Source: DLAJ01 sp023663615 (GTDB taxonomy: Bacteria > Bacillota > Clostridia > Lachnospirales > Lachnospiraceae). Taken from it: 64,000 nucleotides of DNA. How positions within the stretch are numbered: the stretch's first letter is position 1; each line of letters opens with the position of its first letter. The stretch lies in assembly GCA_023663615.1 (NCBI GenBank), contig JAMPHA010000002.1, positions 86,231-150,230 on the forward strand. The letters are read 5' to 3'. The position numbers and the translations under genes are program-made. Positions 1 through 8,802 of this stretch are shown one piece after another. Below the pieces are notes generated by a model, which saw nothing but the letters and a program-made list of their open reading frames with translations, made no database searches and was not told the DNA's origin.

Positions 1-112
1 TTTCCGGTATGATGTCCACCGCTTTTACCTCGTTGTGCTGTGATAAGAGCACAGCGTTCGAGAGTCCGACATAGCCTGTTCCGGCGACTGCGATTTTGTA
101 CATTTCCTTCAT
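1..112 (-). CDS. UDP-glucose/GDP-mannose dehydrogenase family, N-terminal fragment (gene runs off the window)
   Basis: Only the first 37 codons are in the window. They read as a Rossmann NAD-binding start: residues 4-13 are MYKIAVAGTG followed by YVGLSNAVLL, the GxGYVGL signature of UDP-glucose 6-dehydrogenase and its relatives, which oxidise a nucleotide sugar to its uronic acid for polysaccharide synthesis in the cytoplasm. The ATG at 112 is preceded by AGGAG about 9 bases upstream; a second ATG three codons further in (103) is possible. It is divergent from the glycosyltransferase at 440. The exact substrate (UDP-Glc, UDP-ManNAc, GDP-Man) cannot be told from the fragment. Confidence 0.85.
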   Translation of the reverse strand, partial: MKEMYKIAVAGTGYVGLSNAVLLSQHNEVKAVDIIPE

Positions 113-243
113 CGTTCCTTTCTCCTGTTCTGCTTTTTTATTTTTTTAACAACGTGTATTGTATGCCATTTTTCTATTGTCACACCTCATACTGCCAAAA
201 CAAAAATTCAAATCTTCTTCCACATTTTGCAATGACAAGTGAT

Positions 244-274
244 ATTATAGCACATTCTCCTCTGCCTGTGCCAA
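244..274 (-). promoter_or_regulatory. Extended -10 promoter for the dehydrogenase gene
   Basis: On the minus strand there is TATAAT (249-244) preceded by TGC, an extended -10, with TTGGCA (274-269) upstream at 19 bases. The spacer is long for sigma-A but the TGn motif compensates. The leader to the ATG at 112 would be about 125 nt, A/T-rich, with no clear riboswitch fold seen. Confidence 0.5.
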
Positions 275-332
275 AAACTTCTTTCTTTTTATCCCTTTAT
301 CCCGGAATCGCACAAAATAATAAAAAACAACG

Positions 333-361
333 TTTTCGCGGGTATTCTTTTGTGATATACT
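333..361 (+). promoter_or_regulatory. Possible promoter for the GT8/GtrII pair
   Basis: TGATATACT (353-361) gives an extended -10 TATACT, with a weak -35 TTTTCG (333-338) at 17-base spacing. It lies about 75 bases before the ATG at 440. The -35 match is poor, so the call rests on the extended -10 and position. Confidence 0.35.
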
Positions 362-439
362 AATATATTATATTTTATCGCTTCAACACACTGTGCATAC
401 ACGGTGGGTTTTATGATCATAATCGGCGGGGACGACAGG

Positions 440-1465
440 ATGAACTTAGATGTACTTTATCAGTTTAATGAAAAATACGCACCTTATGCAGGCGTTTCCA
501 TGACTTCTCTGCTGGAGACGAATCAGGAAATGGAAAAAATCCGCATTTTTATACTTGGAGAAGGTTTGACTGCGGAGAGTATGACTCGTTTTCAGCGCAT
601 GGCGGACCGATATGGCTGTGAGCTCCGTTTTATTTCCATCGACGACATGATCGAACGCATGAAACAGATGGGACTTCCGTCTTATCGCGGCTCCTATGCC
701 GCTAATATGCGTCTTTTTTTAGCCGATCTGCTCGATGACAGCGTTGACCGCCTTCTCTATTTGGATTCCGATACCATTGTGTTAACGAACCTTGAAAAGC
801 TGCTCCGGATCGATCTCGGCGCATATCCGCTTGCAATGGCGTTTGATTCTGTCATATCCAACATGCGAAAAAATATTGGCTTTTCCGCGCAGGAGGATTA
901 TTACAACTCCGGTGTGATCCTGTTTCAGATGCAGAAATGGAAAGAGCAAAAACTATCCGATCAAATTGCAGCATATGTAATAAAAGAAAAACCGAATTTT
1001 TCCTCTCCTGATCAGGATCTGTTGAACATTGTCTGCAAAAACAGAATCTACCGCCTGCCTCCGCAATTTAATCTGCAGCCCATGCATCTGGTCTTCCGCA
1101 CAGAGGATTACTGGAAATACTATCTCAGGGCTTCTTACTATGACAAAGCAGAAATTGAGTATGCAAGGGAAAATCCTGTTATTTTGCACTTTTTCCGTTT
1201 TATGGGGGAATTCCCATGGCACCGCGGCAACGTTCATCCGGACAATGATATTTTTGACCGATACCTGAAAATTTCCGAGTGGAGCGACTACATCAAACAG
1301 CCCTCCGACGCCAATTATGTCATGAAGATTGAGAAGTTTTTATATCGTTTCCTGCCCGGACCGCTTTTCCTAAGCATCTTCCGGAGAGCGCACGTTTACA
1401 TGATGAAAAGAACCGCCCATGCACTAAAAAAAGGAAAGCAGTACCACATCTATCAAGGAAAATAA
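440..1465 (+). CDS. Glycosyltransferase family 8 protein
   Basis: The 341-residue protein starts LDVLYQFNEKYAPYAGVSMT and carries the GT8 metal-binding DxD as LYLDSDT (DSD at about 109-111), followed by YYNSGVILFQ near 155, both GT8 hallmarks, and a late ILHFF motif that fits the family's C-terminal histidine. It should transfer a hexose from a UDP-sugar to a glycan or lipid acceptor in the cytoplasm, as LPS-type GT8 enzymes do. I chose ATG 440 over upstream ATG 404 because homology-like sequence begins there and GGGG lies about 9 bases before it. The next gene starts 13 bases after its stop, so the two are probably co-transcribed. Acceptor and sugar are unknown. Confidence 0.85.
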   Translation: MNLDVLYQFNEKYAPYAGVSMTSLLETNQEMEKIRIFILGEGLTAESMTRFQRMADRYGCELRFISIDDMIERMKQMGLPSYRGSYAANMRLFLADLLDDSVDRLLYLDSDTIVLTNLEKLLRIDLGAYPLAMAFDSVISNMRKNIGFSAQEDYYNSGVILFQMQKWKEQKLSDQIAAYVIKEKPNFSSPDQDLLNIVCKNRIYRLPPQFNLQPMHLVFRTEDYWKYYLRASYYDKAEIEYARENPVILHFFRFMGEFPWHRGNVHPDNDIFDRYLKISEWSDYIKQPSDANYVMKIEKFLYRFLPGPLFLSIFRRAHVYMMKRTAHALKKGKQYHIYQGK

Positions 1466-1478
1466 AAAGGAGTTTCTT

Positions 1479-3044
1479 ATGAATAATCCGGAAACATTTT
1501 TCCAAACAGTCAGGCAAAAAATAAAGCCGTCCTGGGTGACGGTTTTTGTCAGCGTGTTCCTATCCGGACTGCTTGCGCATGCCTATGCGTTCTTCAATTA
1601 TATTCCAAACTGGGATAGTGTCATCAGTTACTACTCCGATCAGAATACGATCCACCTTGGACGCTGTTTTCTGACGATTGCCTGCGGAATCAGTTCCTAC
1701 TATGATCTATCCTGGCTCAATGGGTTTTTGTCACTCTGTTATCTCACGATCAGCGCCATTCTGATCTGCGAACTGCTCCAAATCAAAAAAAACAGCTCGC
1801 TTGTCCTCTTTGGTGCGCTTCTTGCGGCATTCCCCTCTGTAACGAGCACATTCGGTTATCTGTATACAGCGGACGGCTACATGCTTGCCATGCTCTGCAT
1901 GACACTTGCAATTTACCTCACCTTGAAGCATCGTTTCGGTTTTCTTCCCGGCGCGCTTCTTCTGATGTTTGGCTTCGGCTGTTATCAGGCGTATATTACC
2001 TTTGCCGCCATGCTCGTGATCGTCTATAGTTTAGACGAGCTGCTGCACCGCGATACACCGCTTTCCACGCTTGGCTTTCAATGGCTGCGCGCACTTCTCT
2101 GCGCAGTTCTGGGGTATGCGCTTTATGCCGTCGTCAATCGGATTCTTTTGGCAATACAGCATGTCACGCTCGCCGATTATCAGGGAGTCAGCGCTTTGGG
2201 CGGCTCAGGCAGCGGCTTTGCCCCTTTGACTGCGGCAAAACAATGCCTGGTTGACTTTGCCTACTTTTTTACCGGATCGCTTGACCGCATGAATGCATAT
2301 TCCATTTTGAATCTCTGCATGCTGGCTCTGCTCCTCTTCGACGCGGCCGCCCGCATCGTCAGACGCAGGCTCTGGCGCTCGCCTGCACGGCTTTGCTTCG
2401 TTTTGCTGTTTGCGCTTCTCATTCCTTTTGCGTGCTACGCGATTTATTTTTTAACTCCCGACGTATCCTACCACATGTTAATGCAGGGCAGTCTCTACTT
2501 CGTCTATATATTGCTGCTTATTTTGTATGATCGCGCCCAAACGGCGGGCGCTCCGCCTGCGTCTGACAGGCAGCCGCAAAAGGCGGCGGGTGTCGTCTGG
2601 CAATGGCTGTGCGTTATCGTATGCGCACTGCTCGTATACCAGTTTATTTTGACCGCCAACATCTGTTATCGGACACAGGAAACAAGCGTATCCCGCTCCA
2701 TGAATGAGATCGCGCGTCTTGCTGACAGGATTGCGGCTGATCCATCCCTGCGGGAATGCGATACGATCGCCGTAATCGGCACGCGCGCCGGAAACGACAG
2801 GGTTTCTCTCAATCTGCCGCCCGACATGACCGGATTTTCGGACGGCTATATTATGACACACGCGTTGCACTACAGTCTGCTTCTCGAACGTTATCACGGG
2901 CTCTCCTTTTCCCCGATGGATGATGAACAGCTGCCCTCACTTTCGGAAAACGACATTGTGCGCGATATGCCATGCTACCCGGAAGACGGATATATCCGTG
3001 CCGTGTCAGGAACGCTGGTCATTAAATTTTCTGATGAACCGTAA
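1479..3044 (+). CDS. GtrII-like polytopic membrane glucosyltransferase
   Basis: The 521-residue protein has an N-terminal cytoplasmic stub, then about 10-11 hydrophobic segments between residues 20 and 400, and a soluble C-terminal tail of about 120 residues. The region around 45-60 (FFNYIPNWDSVISYYSDQNT) and the segment LGRCFLT match the GtrII glucosyl transferase family, membrane GT-C-like enzymes that take sugar from polyprenyl-phosphate and decorate surface polymers outside the membrane. AAAGGAG sits just before the ATG. It forms a two-gene unit with the GT8 gene. The family assignment is from recognised motifs; specificity cannot be inferred. Confidence 0.75.
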   Translation: MNNPETFFQTVRQKIKPSWVTVFVSVFLSGLLAHAYAFFNYIPNWDSVISYYSDQNTIHLGRCFLTIACGISSYYDLSWLNGFLSLCYLTISAILICELLQIKKNSSLVLFGALLAAFPSVTSTFGYLYTADGYMLAMLCMTLAIYLTLKHRFGFLPGALLLMFGFGCYQAYITFAAMLVIVYSLDELLHRDTPLSTLGFQWLRALLCAVLGYALYAVVNRILLAIQHVTLADYQGVSALGGSGSGFAPLTAAKQCLVDFAYFFTGSLDRMNAYSILNLCMLALLLFDAAARIVRRRLWRSPARLCFVLLFALLIPFACYAIYFLTPDVSYHMLMQGSLYFVYILLLILYDRAQTAGAPPASDRQPQKAAGVVWQWLCVIVCALLVYQFILTANICYRTQETSVSRSMNEIARLADRIAADPSLRECDTIAVIGTRAGNDRVSLNLPPDMTGFSDGYIMTHALHYSLLLERYHGLSFSPMDDEQLPSLSENDIVRDMPCYPEDGYIRAVSGTLVIKFSDEP

Positions 3045-3158
3045 TTCCACAGACAATCTCCCTCGCGGTAAATCCACATGCTCATTTCCGCGCGGATCGA
3101 TCTTCCTCTGCACTGCATCATTATGAACGCCTTGAACGATAGTGCACCCGTACGTCCT

Positions 3159-5456
3159 CTAAGGACAGCCCTGCCCTTGCTCCTGCTCCATCAAATATCC
3201 ATACTCTCCCCAAAAACCGGGCGTCATGTTCCGCTCCATTTTTTCGTATTCCATGCGGACCGATCGCAGCACATGCTCCATGCGAAGCGGCCGCTTCTCA
3301 TAAACGGCGCAGATGCAGGCGTTCTGGATGACATTCTTGATCACGCCCCCACTGAAAGCAAACTGCTCCGCCAGATAATCCGTGTCGATCTCCTCCCGCG
3401 GCAGCGACGGCGTAAGCACGCTTTCCCACATCCGTTTCCGCATCGCCGCATCCGGCTCCTGATATTTCAAAACATACTTGATCCGGCGCAAAAACGCCTT
3501 ATCAATATGTTGATAAAAATTCGTCGCCAGAATCACAACACCGTCAAACTGCTCCATTTTTTGAAGCAGATAGGACACCTCCATATTCGCATAGCGGTCT
3601 TTCCCCTCCGTGACCTCGCCCCTTTTCGCGAACAACGCGTCCGCTTCGTCAAAAAACAATACCATGTTTGTTTTTGCGGCAAAATCAAAGACTTGTTCCA
3701 GATGCTTTTCCGTCTCTCCGATATATTTGTCCATAATATGGGACAGATCAACCTGATAGAGCGGCATCCCGATCTCATGCGCCAACCCGTGCGCCGTCAT
3801 CGTCTTTCCGGTACCGGGCGGCCCCGCGAGCAGGAGAGACACGCTCCTGCCATACGGATACTGACGTGCAAGTCCCCACTCCTCATAAATCCGATACCTC
3901 TGCAGCGCGCCGCAGCAGATTTCCTCTAATCTTCTTTTCATCTGCCCCGATACGATCAGATTGGAAAGTTCCACAGACGGTCTGATCACGGTTCCCAGCT
4001 TCTGCGTTTCCTCGGCGCAGAGAATCCGACAGCAAATATCGGTAAGGCTCGCTGCACAATTGTCCGGCGGCCGATCGCCCCCGTTCCCTGCATCCATACC
4101 TTCGTCTTCATGTAGAACAGGAACCTTCCCACTCCGTCCGCTCTCCCACTCGCCGACTGCTCGTGCGATCTCGACCGCGTTGAGTCTGTACAGAACTGAA
4201 CATTGTTCAATATCTTCTTCCATGCCGTATTGCTCTGCAAATCCGCTCCATACGCGCATCCGCTGTTCCCTGGACAGCGGCGTCAGTTCAATTCGGACAA
4301 TCCTGACGCGCAGAAGTTCGATCCGATCCGCACCTGCTGCGGCTGACGGGCGTGCCATGATGTCATCCCGGTCATTTGCGGCGGAAAGCTCCGCGATCCG
4401 CTCTTTGCCATTCGCGGCGGAAAACTCTGCAATCCGCTCTTTGCCATTCGCGGCGGAAAACTCCAACGCATCCTCCGTGCAGAGGATCACGGTAATTCCC
4501 GCTTCCAAAAAAGCACGCGCCGCACGCAGCAGCTCCTCCGCCGTCTCCTCCTGCTTTGACGCTCCGTGTTCCTGTTCTGACGCCCCTTGTTCCTCTTTTC
4601 GGATACAGACCATGCAATCATGCAAAAAAGCCCTGCGAAGTATCCGCATCCGTCGATATTCCTCATCTTCTCCATCCCCGCAGATCTGATCCGCCTGCAC
4701 AAAAAGCACATCGTTTCCCATCCGTTTTGCGATATGCTTTACCAGAAAGCGCTTCCCGCCCCTGCCGCAAATATGCAGGATCACATTTCCCTCTCCGAGC
4801 AGGTCCGCCCCCTGCCCGGCAAGTTCTTCCCGGATATACATTGGATGCAGGCTGCTTTCGTGACAAAACCGCTCTGTCTCTTCTTCCCAGACGCCGTTCC
4901 ATGCGGGATCGCCGGCAAGATAAAAGATCAGTTCATGATCCGCCTCAATATTGGCATAGCCGATCGGATTCTTTTTTTCCACGCAAAAGGCACACCGCAG
5001 CCGCTCCCAATTCTTCCTGACCTCTGCATAATCCGGACAAAGCTCCCCGCAGATCTCAAAAGCAAGCTGGAGTGTCGCACGGTTCCCGGTATAATAATTC
5101 AGATATGCCGCAAACTCCGTCATCAGCGTCGCGGCAAGCGCTAAATCAACGGCAGTTTTTAAGACGGCGTCCTCTTTTCCGCCCGATAGCTTATAGAGAA
5201 ACGCTTCGTAACGCGCCTCCTCCTTCGATGGCTCCCACTCCGCCGGCGGCTCATGCTCCGACCGCTCCTCCTGTCTGAACAACTCATGCTCCGACCGCCT
5301 CCGCTCTGCGCCCGATCCGGTTCCCCGGACATTTCCGCTCTGCACGAACGTTTCCAGATAGGGAAAGCGCGCGAAGCTGTCCTGCCTGCCTGTCTTTTCC
5401 ATATGATCATAAACCCGCAGGATCACCTGCCGGATCCTTTTTTCCAGATAGCGCAA
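3159..5456 (-). CDS. CIS-associated AAA+ ATPase (Afp15-like)
   Basis: The 765-residue protein has a classic C-terminal AAA+ module: Walker A GPPGTGKT (545-552), Walker B LFFDEADALF (DEAD 603-606), a sensor-1 ILATN and RRIKYVL near 645. A second, degenerate module lies near 226-330, where the P-loop reads GRGGKR and lacks the GKS/T ending. This two-module layout with an active C-terminal ATPase is that of Afp15/Pvc15, the ATPase encoded at the end of eCIS operons and required for particle assembly or cargo loading. Residues 332-367 hold three copies of a 12-residue repeat and 50-80 is charged low-complexity sequence. The start appears to be TTG at 5456 with GGAGGGG just upstream. It is the last gene of the CIS operon and converges on the GtrII gene. 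Confidence 0.88.
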   Translation of the reverse strand: MRYLEKRIRQVILRVYDHMEKTGRQDSFARFPYLETFVQSGNVRGTGSGAERRRSEHELFRQEERSEHEPPAEWEPSKEEARYEAFLYKLSGGKEDAVLKTAVDLALAATLMTEFAAYLNYYTGNRATLQLAFEICGELCPDYAEVRKNWERLRCAFCVEKKNPIGYANIEADHELIFYLAGDPAWNGVWEEETERFCHESSLHPMYIREELAGQGADLLGEGNVILHICGRGGKRFLVKHIAKRMGNDVLFVQADQICGDGEDEEYRRMRILRRAFLHDCMVCIRKEEQGASEQEHGASKQEETAEELLRAARAFLEAGITVILCTEDALEFSAANGKERIAEFSAANGKERIAELSAANDRDDIMARPSAAAGADRIELLRVRIVRIELTPLSREQRMRVWSGFAEQYGMEEDIEQCSVLYRLNAVEIARAVGEWESGRSGKVPVLHEDEGMDAGNGGDRPPDNCAASLTDICCRILCAEETQKLGTVIRPSVELSNLIVSGQMKRRLEEICCGALQRYRIYEEWGLARQYPYGRSVSLLLAGPPGTGKTMTAHGLAHEIGMPLYQVDLSHIMDKYIGETEKHLEQVFDFAAKTNMVLFFDEADALFAKRGEVTEGKDRYANMEVSYLLQKMEQFDGVVILATNFYQHIDKAFLRRIKYVLKYQEPDAAMRKRMWESVLTPSLPREEIDTDYLAEQFAFSGGVIKNVIQNACICAVYEKRPLRMEHVLRSVRMEYEKMERNMTPGFWGEYGYLMEQEQGQGCP
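4356..4463 (-). repeat. 36-bp coding tandem repeat, three copies
   Basis: Three 36-base units (4463-4428, 4427-4392, 4391-4356) encode EFSAANGKERIA twice and a diverged ELSAANDRDDIM. The first two differ at only a few third positions, pointing to recent in-frame duplication in the linker after the degenerate first ATPase module. Confidence 0.85.
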
Positions 5457-5534
5457 TCCGCCCCTCCATTCTTAACTTCACGTTTCAGACCAACCTGTCT
5501 GCCACCGTTGTCCCAGCGCCGCGGCAGACCATTC

Positions 5535-7352
5535 TCAGCCTAGCTCTTCAAACCAGACCCGTTCTTCCTGTTCCTCTCCCGCCAGAATTTGATCGCAGAG
5601 TCTTAAATACTCCCGCGCCGCGGCATCTCCGCGGCACTGCCTCAACACATCAATAAACGCCTCGCGTGACTCCCGGTAATTCTGCTTTGTAAAAAGAAGA
5701 ACCCCCCGCTCGAAATCCGTCTTTGTGCGCCGCTTTTCCCTGCGCCCGGAATCCGCATCCCCGTCAAAGACGTCATAAACGCCTTCCAGACGCTCTGACG
5801 CGGAAATCCTCAAATATCCGAGAAAACGGACATGGTAACGCCCTGTAAAATCCTCGATCTGCGCCGCAGCGCTCCTTCCGATCAGAACAGACGCCTGATA
5901 TTTTTTTCCGACCCGCATCAAAAACGCCGCGATCCTGCCCTGCTCGGAAATGCTGATGACATCCATGCGCGCCTCATGTCCCGCGACTCCGACCATCACC
6001 TGCCCTTTTACGATTCCCGCCGCAATCCGTTCTCCCTGCCCGTTAAGCCTTCTCCCCGCCAAAAGCGCCGCCTCCAGCGCATCCTGCGCAGACTCCCGAA
6101 AAAAAGAATACACACCCGCCTGCGCAAAACTCCACGCCGCGCCGCCCTGTTTTGCCACGGCTGGAACCGTCTGCGCGAGCATATCGTTGATATAGCAAAA
6201 CGTCTGCTTCGACGATAATTCCGGCAAAATACGCCCCGCCCCCTCCGGCTCCATCGCAAGCACCGTCAGATCGACATCTGCCTGGTCGCCAAGCCGGAAG
6301 TCCACAATGCTTTTTTTATGCAATATCTCAAAAATACCGGGCGGGATCAGCTTCTGATAGGCGCGGTTCAATTCCTCCATCTCCCCGAAATGCCGCCCGA
6401 TACTGTCCGCCATGCGGTTAAAAGCGCGCGCGATCTCCCCCAGCTCGTCCCGCCTGCCGTCGGAAACCCGCACCCCGGATTCTCCCTCGCCAAGCTTTTG
6501 CACGCCGCGCTTCAAACGCCGGATCGCGCGTACCATATCCGCCTGCACAAATAGGAGCACAAGCGCCGTTGACGCCGCCACGATGAACAGGATCATGCGC
6601 ACGACCTCATCCAGGCTGCGCCGGATCCTCTCCCGCATATCGTCCTCCGTCTTGTCCGCTCCGACGACGGCAACGCTGTTCCCCTGCGCATCCTTGATCG
6701 GATAATATGCAGAGATCAAAAACCATTCTTTCCGCGCATGTTCGTCCGCGCTCTCGCTTTCGTCACGTTCCCGCCTGCCATCCGCCTCTCTGCTGTCTCC
6801 GCTCTCCTCCGCTTCGCTCCCGTTCCCGCTCTCCGTGTCTTCCTCCGCCGCCGTCATCCTTGTCCAGTCCATCTCCCTGCTTCTTTCGCCCGACTCATAA
6901 GTCTCGCGGATGTACCGCGACGCGTAATCCGCATAGTCCTCCATTTCCATGCCGAGACTCTTCACGTCCTCTACGGACGCGTCGGCAAACCAGACTGCCG
7001 TTTCCATTCCCAGCTCATTCTGCCCCGTCGGATAAATGATATAGAGCGACTCCAATTCAAAGCGTTCCCGCATTTCCTGCATTCCCGCCAAAGCATGTTG
7101 ATAGCGTTCATCCGGGATGCCGCTTTGCACATAGCCGTGAATTTCCTCCGCGCCGACGCCGAGCGCTTCTAAATACTCCGCCGCCATTTCCGCAATGTCC
7201 GCCAGATTTTCATTATAATACTCCGTGTAAATCTCGTTGATGATGCCTTTCATACTGATGACCGCCGCACCTGCTATCACGCTCCCGAATAAAATAAAAA
7301 TACATGTCAGCTTTGCGCGAAGCCCGAACCGGAAATGAATCTCCTTTTTCAT
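5535..7352 (-). CDS. Membrane sensor with HAMP and degenerate class III cyclase-like domain
   Basis: The 605-residue protein has a membrane helix at about 14-34, an outside sensor-like region to about 250 containing an acidic low-complexity insert (167-205), a second membrane helix at about 251-271, a HAMP domain (272-325), a class III nucleotide-cyclase-fold domain (about 345-530) and a helical C-terminus. The cyclase core looks inactive: the usual first metal aspartate (V-x-x-F-x-D-I) reads LAMEPEG, although VMVGVAGHEARMDVIS keeps the second-half pattern. It may therefore be a signal-sensing scaffold rather than an enzyme. Start chosen at ATG 7352, 9 bases after AGGAGG; the ATG at 7358 is too close to the ribosome site. 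It lies between the PAAR-like tip and the AAA+ ATPase, 13 bases after the former, so it is part of the CIS operon. Confidence 0.72.
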   Translation of the reverse strand: MKKEIHFRFGLRAKLTCIFILFGSVIAGAAVISMKGIINEIYTEYYNENLADIAEMAAEYLEALGVGAEEIHGYVQSGIPDERYQHALAGMQEMRERFELESLYIIYPTGQNELGMETAVWFADASVEDVKSLGMEMEDYADYASRYIRETYESGERSREMDWTRMTAAEEDTESGNGSEAEESGDSREADGRRERDESESADEHARKEWFLISAYYPIKDAQGNSVAVVGADKTEDDMRERIRRSLDEVVRMILFIVAASTALVLLFVQADMVRAIRRLKRGVQKLGEGESGVRVSDGRRDELGEIARAFNRMADSIGRHFGEMEELNRAYQKLIPPGIFEILHKKSIVDFRLGDQADVDLTVLAMEPEGAGRILPELSSKQTFCYINDMLAQTVPAVAKQGGAAWSFAQAGVYSFFRESAQDALEAALLAGRRLNGQGERIAAGIVKGQVMVGVAGHEARMDVISISEQGRIAAFLMRVGKKYQASVLIGRSAAAQIEDFTGRYHVRFLGYLRISASERLEGVYDVFDGDADSGRREKRRTKTDFERGVLLFTKQNYRESREAFIDVLRQCRGDAAAREYLRLCDQILAGEEQEERVWFEELG

Positions 7353-7365
7353 CGACATGTTCCTC

Positions 7366-7755
7366 CTACGGCACCAACACAGTCCCATTGCCCGGATTTG
7401 TGATCTGAATGGTGCCGCCCCACATACAGACTGCCTTACTGTCTGCGTTCAGCACCGGCTTATTTGCCGCGAGCACCGTCGGCGTCCCCGGCATCCACGG
7501 CGCTATGACCGCGGGAACGCACGGCATCGGCGTCAATACGCCGAGCGCTGCCGCTGTTGCCGCCGCAACCTGCGGATTCGCGATCGAGCTGCACATGCCG
7601 AACGGCAGAATATTTTTAAGCGGAACATAGTCCATGATCGTCGCCATCGGCACCCCGCCCGCAAGCACTCTGTTTTCCGGGGTGACGATCAGCGCCGACG
7701 GCGCCGCGCCGAAGCTGCACGCGCACATCGCCCCCGCACATACACAAAATCCCAT
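7366..7755 (-). CDS. DUF4280 / PAAR-like spike-tip protein
   Basis: The 129-residue protein begins MGFCVCAGAMCACSFGAAPS, which matches the DUF4280 family start (VVxGAxLxCSFG), and continues with the typical Pro/Ala-rich repeats and a late cysteine (AVCMWGGTIQI). DUF4280 proteins are PAAR-like: they cap the tip of the central spike of contractile systems and may carry effectors. The start at 7755 is favoured over an upstream in-frame ATG (7794) because GGTGGGG lies about 7 bases before it and the family begins here. The unusually high cysteine count (residues 4, 6, 11, 13 and others) suggests metal or disulfide stabilisation. It follows the 333-residue unknown gene in the operon. Confidence 0.85.
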   Translation of the reverse strand: MGFCVCAGAMCACSFGAAPSALIVTPENRVLAGGVPMATIMDYVPLKNILPFGMCSSIANPQVAAATAAALGVLTPMPCVPAVIAPWMPGTPTVLAANKPVLNADSKAVCMWGGTIQITNPGNGTVLVP

Positions 7756-7800
7756 TTTGATTCCCCACCAATCCCGATACGCCGTCATCCACACGGCGCG

Positions 7801-8802
7801 TCAAAAATCCATCTTTTTCGTCTCTCCGCACGCTGCAAAGAAACGATGCTCTTTTATGCCGTCCGCCGTCTCCACGCGGCAGAGCATGTCACATCCCGTC
7901 TGCGCAGGCGCTTTTCCACCGGAATCGGGGGCCCTATCCTCCGCAACGCGGTAATGTCCACCTGCCGGGACATCACTTGCCGCACCCTTGTCCGTTCGGA
8001 ATGCAAAAAAATAAGTTTCCTCCCGCTCTTCCGTCTTTTGCATCCGCGCCGGATACAGCCGCGCCGTTCTCCTGTCGAAGTTTCCGGTCATGGGTGCGGA
8101 CAGGCGGTAACGCCCGGCCTCCCCGCTCTCCGCGTCACTAAACAAAATAAACTCTCCGCACCCGCCGCAGGCTGCGCCTGCTTCTATGTAGAATAATCCG
8201 CCCGCCAGGCTGGTCTGTTCCCCCCGATACACGCAGATCCACTCCTCCCCCGCATGATAATCCTCCGCGAGCCGTAAGCTGCTTTTCTTTTGTAAAAGCG
8301 CCGCACGCAGGCAGCAATGTTCGGAAAGCCGCCCTGCCAGCCGTATCGTCTGCGCCGGAAACGGATAGGACACATCCGGATTCATGCGGACCGTGATCAC
8401 GGGACTTTTCGGAGCGCTGAAACCGACAGGCACATGCACTACCGCCTCCTGATACCCGCGCCCCTTGAGCCGCACGGTCAGCGCGTCCTCTTTTTCCGGC
8501 GGCGGACTTTCCTGTCCCGGACAAAAATGCCTTCCCTGTGAAAAAACAAAAAAACCGTCCCGCTTCCTCATCGGCGGACGCGCCCCGTCAACCTCCGCGG
8601 TAAAGTCCCGCGCAAGGATCGGTCTGTCCGTAAACCCATCCACCGGCAGCACGGCAAGCATGCAGCAGATCCGTCCGACGCTTCGCATTCCTGCGCAGTT
8701 GTCCGTTCCGCCTTCTTTTTTCTCTTTTGCATTGCTTTCTTCATATTCTTTCATGGTATCTTCCACGCACTGGTTCCCGTCATTCCCCGCATATCCGCTC
8801 AC
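7801..8802 (-). CDS. CIS-operon protein of unknown function, beta-rich
   Basis: I do not recognise a family. The 333-residue protein has a charged leader (1-35), then LPVDGFTDRPILARDFTAEV and DGFFVFSQGRH, a layout like Ig/transthyretin-type domains that describe ligand- or wall-binding surface modules, followed by VRLKGRGYQEAVVHVPVGF and further beta-type sequence to the end. Similar small beta domains occur in CIS accessory or spike-associated proteins, but this is only a resemblance. It starts with GTG at 8802, giving a 4-base GTGA overlap with the stop of the Pvc16-like gene, with GGGG about 8 bases upstream, so translation is probably coupled. It could be a spike adaptor, cargo or a second tip protein. 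Confidence 0.6.
   Translation of the reverse strand: MSGYAGNDGNQCVEDTMKEYEESNAKEKKEGGTDNCAGMRSVGRICCMLAVLPVDGFTDRPILARDFTAEVDGARPPMRKRDGFFVFSQGRHFCPGQESPPPEKEDALTVRLKGRGYQEAVVHVPVGFSAPKSPVITVRMNPDVSYPFPAQTIRLAGRLSEHCCLRAALLQKKSSLRLAEDYHAGEEWICVYRGEQTSLAGGLFYIEAGAACGGCGEFILFSDAESGEAGRYRLSAPMTGNFDRRTARLYPARMQKTEEREETYFFAFRTDKGAASDVPAGGHYRVAEDRAPDSGGKAPAQTGCDMLCRVETADGIKEHRFFAACGETKKMDF

Noticed and set aside
3154..3166. GTCCT/AGGAC hairpin as terminator of the converging genes
   Set aside because: Only a 5-bp stem without T-run and it overlaps the ATPase stop.
3078..3929. 283-codon plus-strand frame
   Set aside because: Antisense to the AAA+ ATPase module with intact Walker motifs.
7357..8196. 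Plus-strand 279-codon frame
   Set aside because: Antisense to the PAAR-like gene and neighbours; Arg/His-rich shadow.
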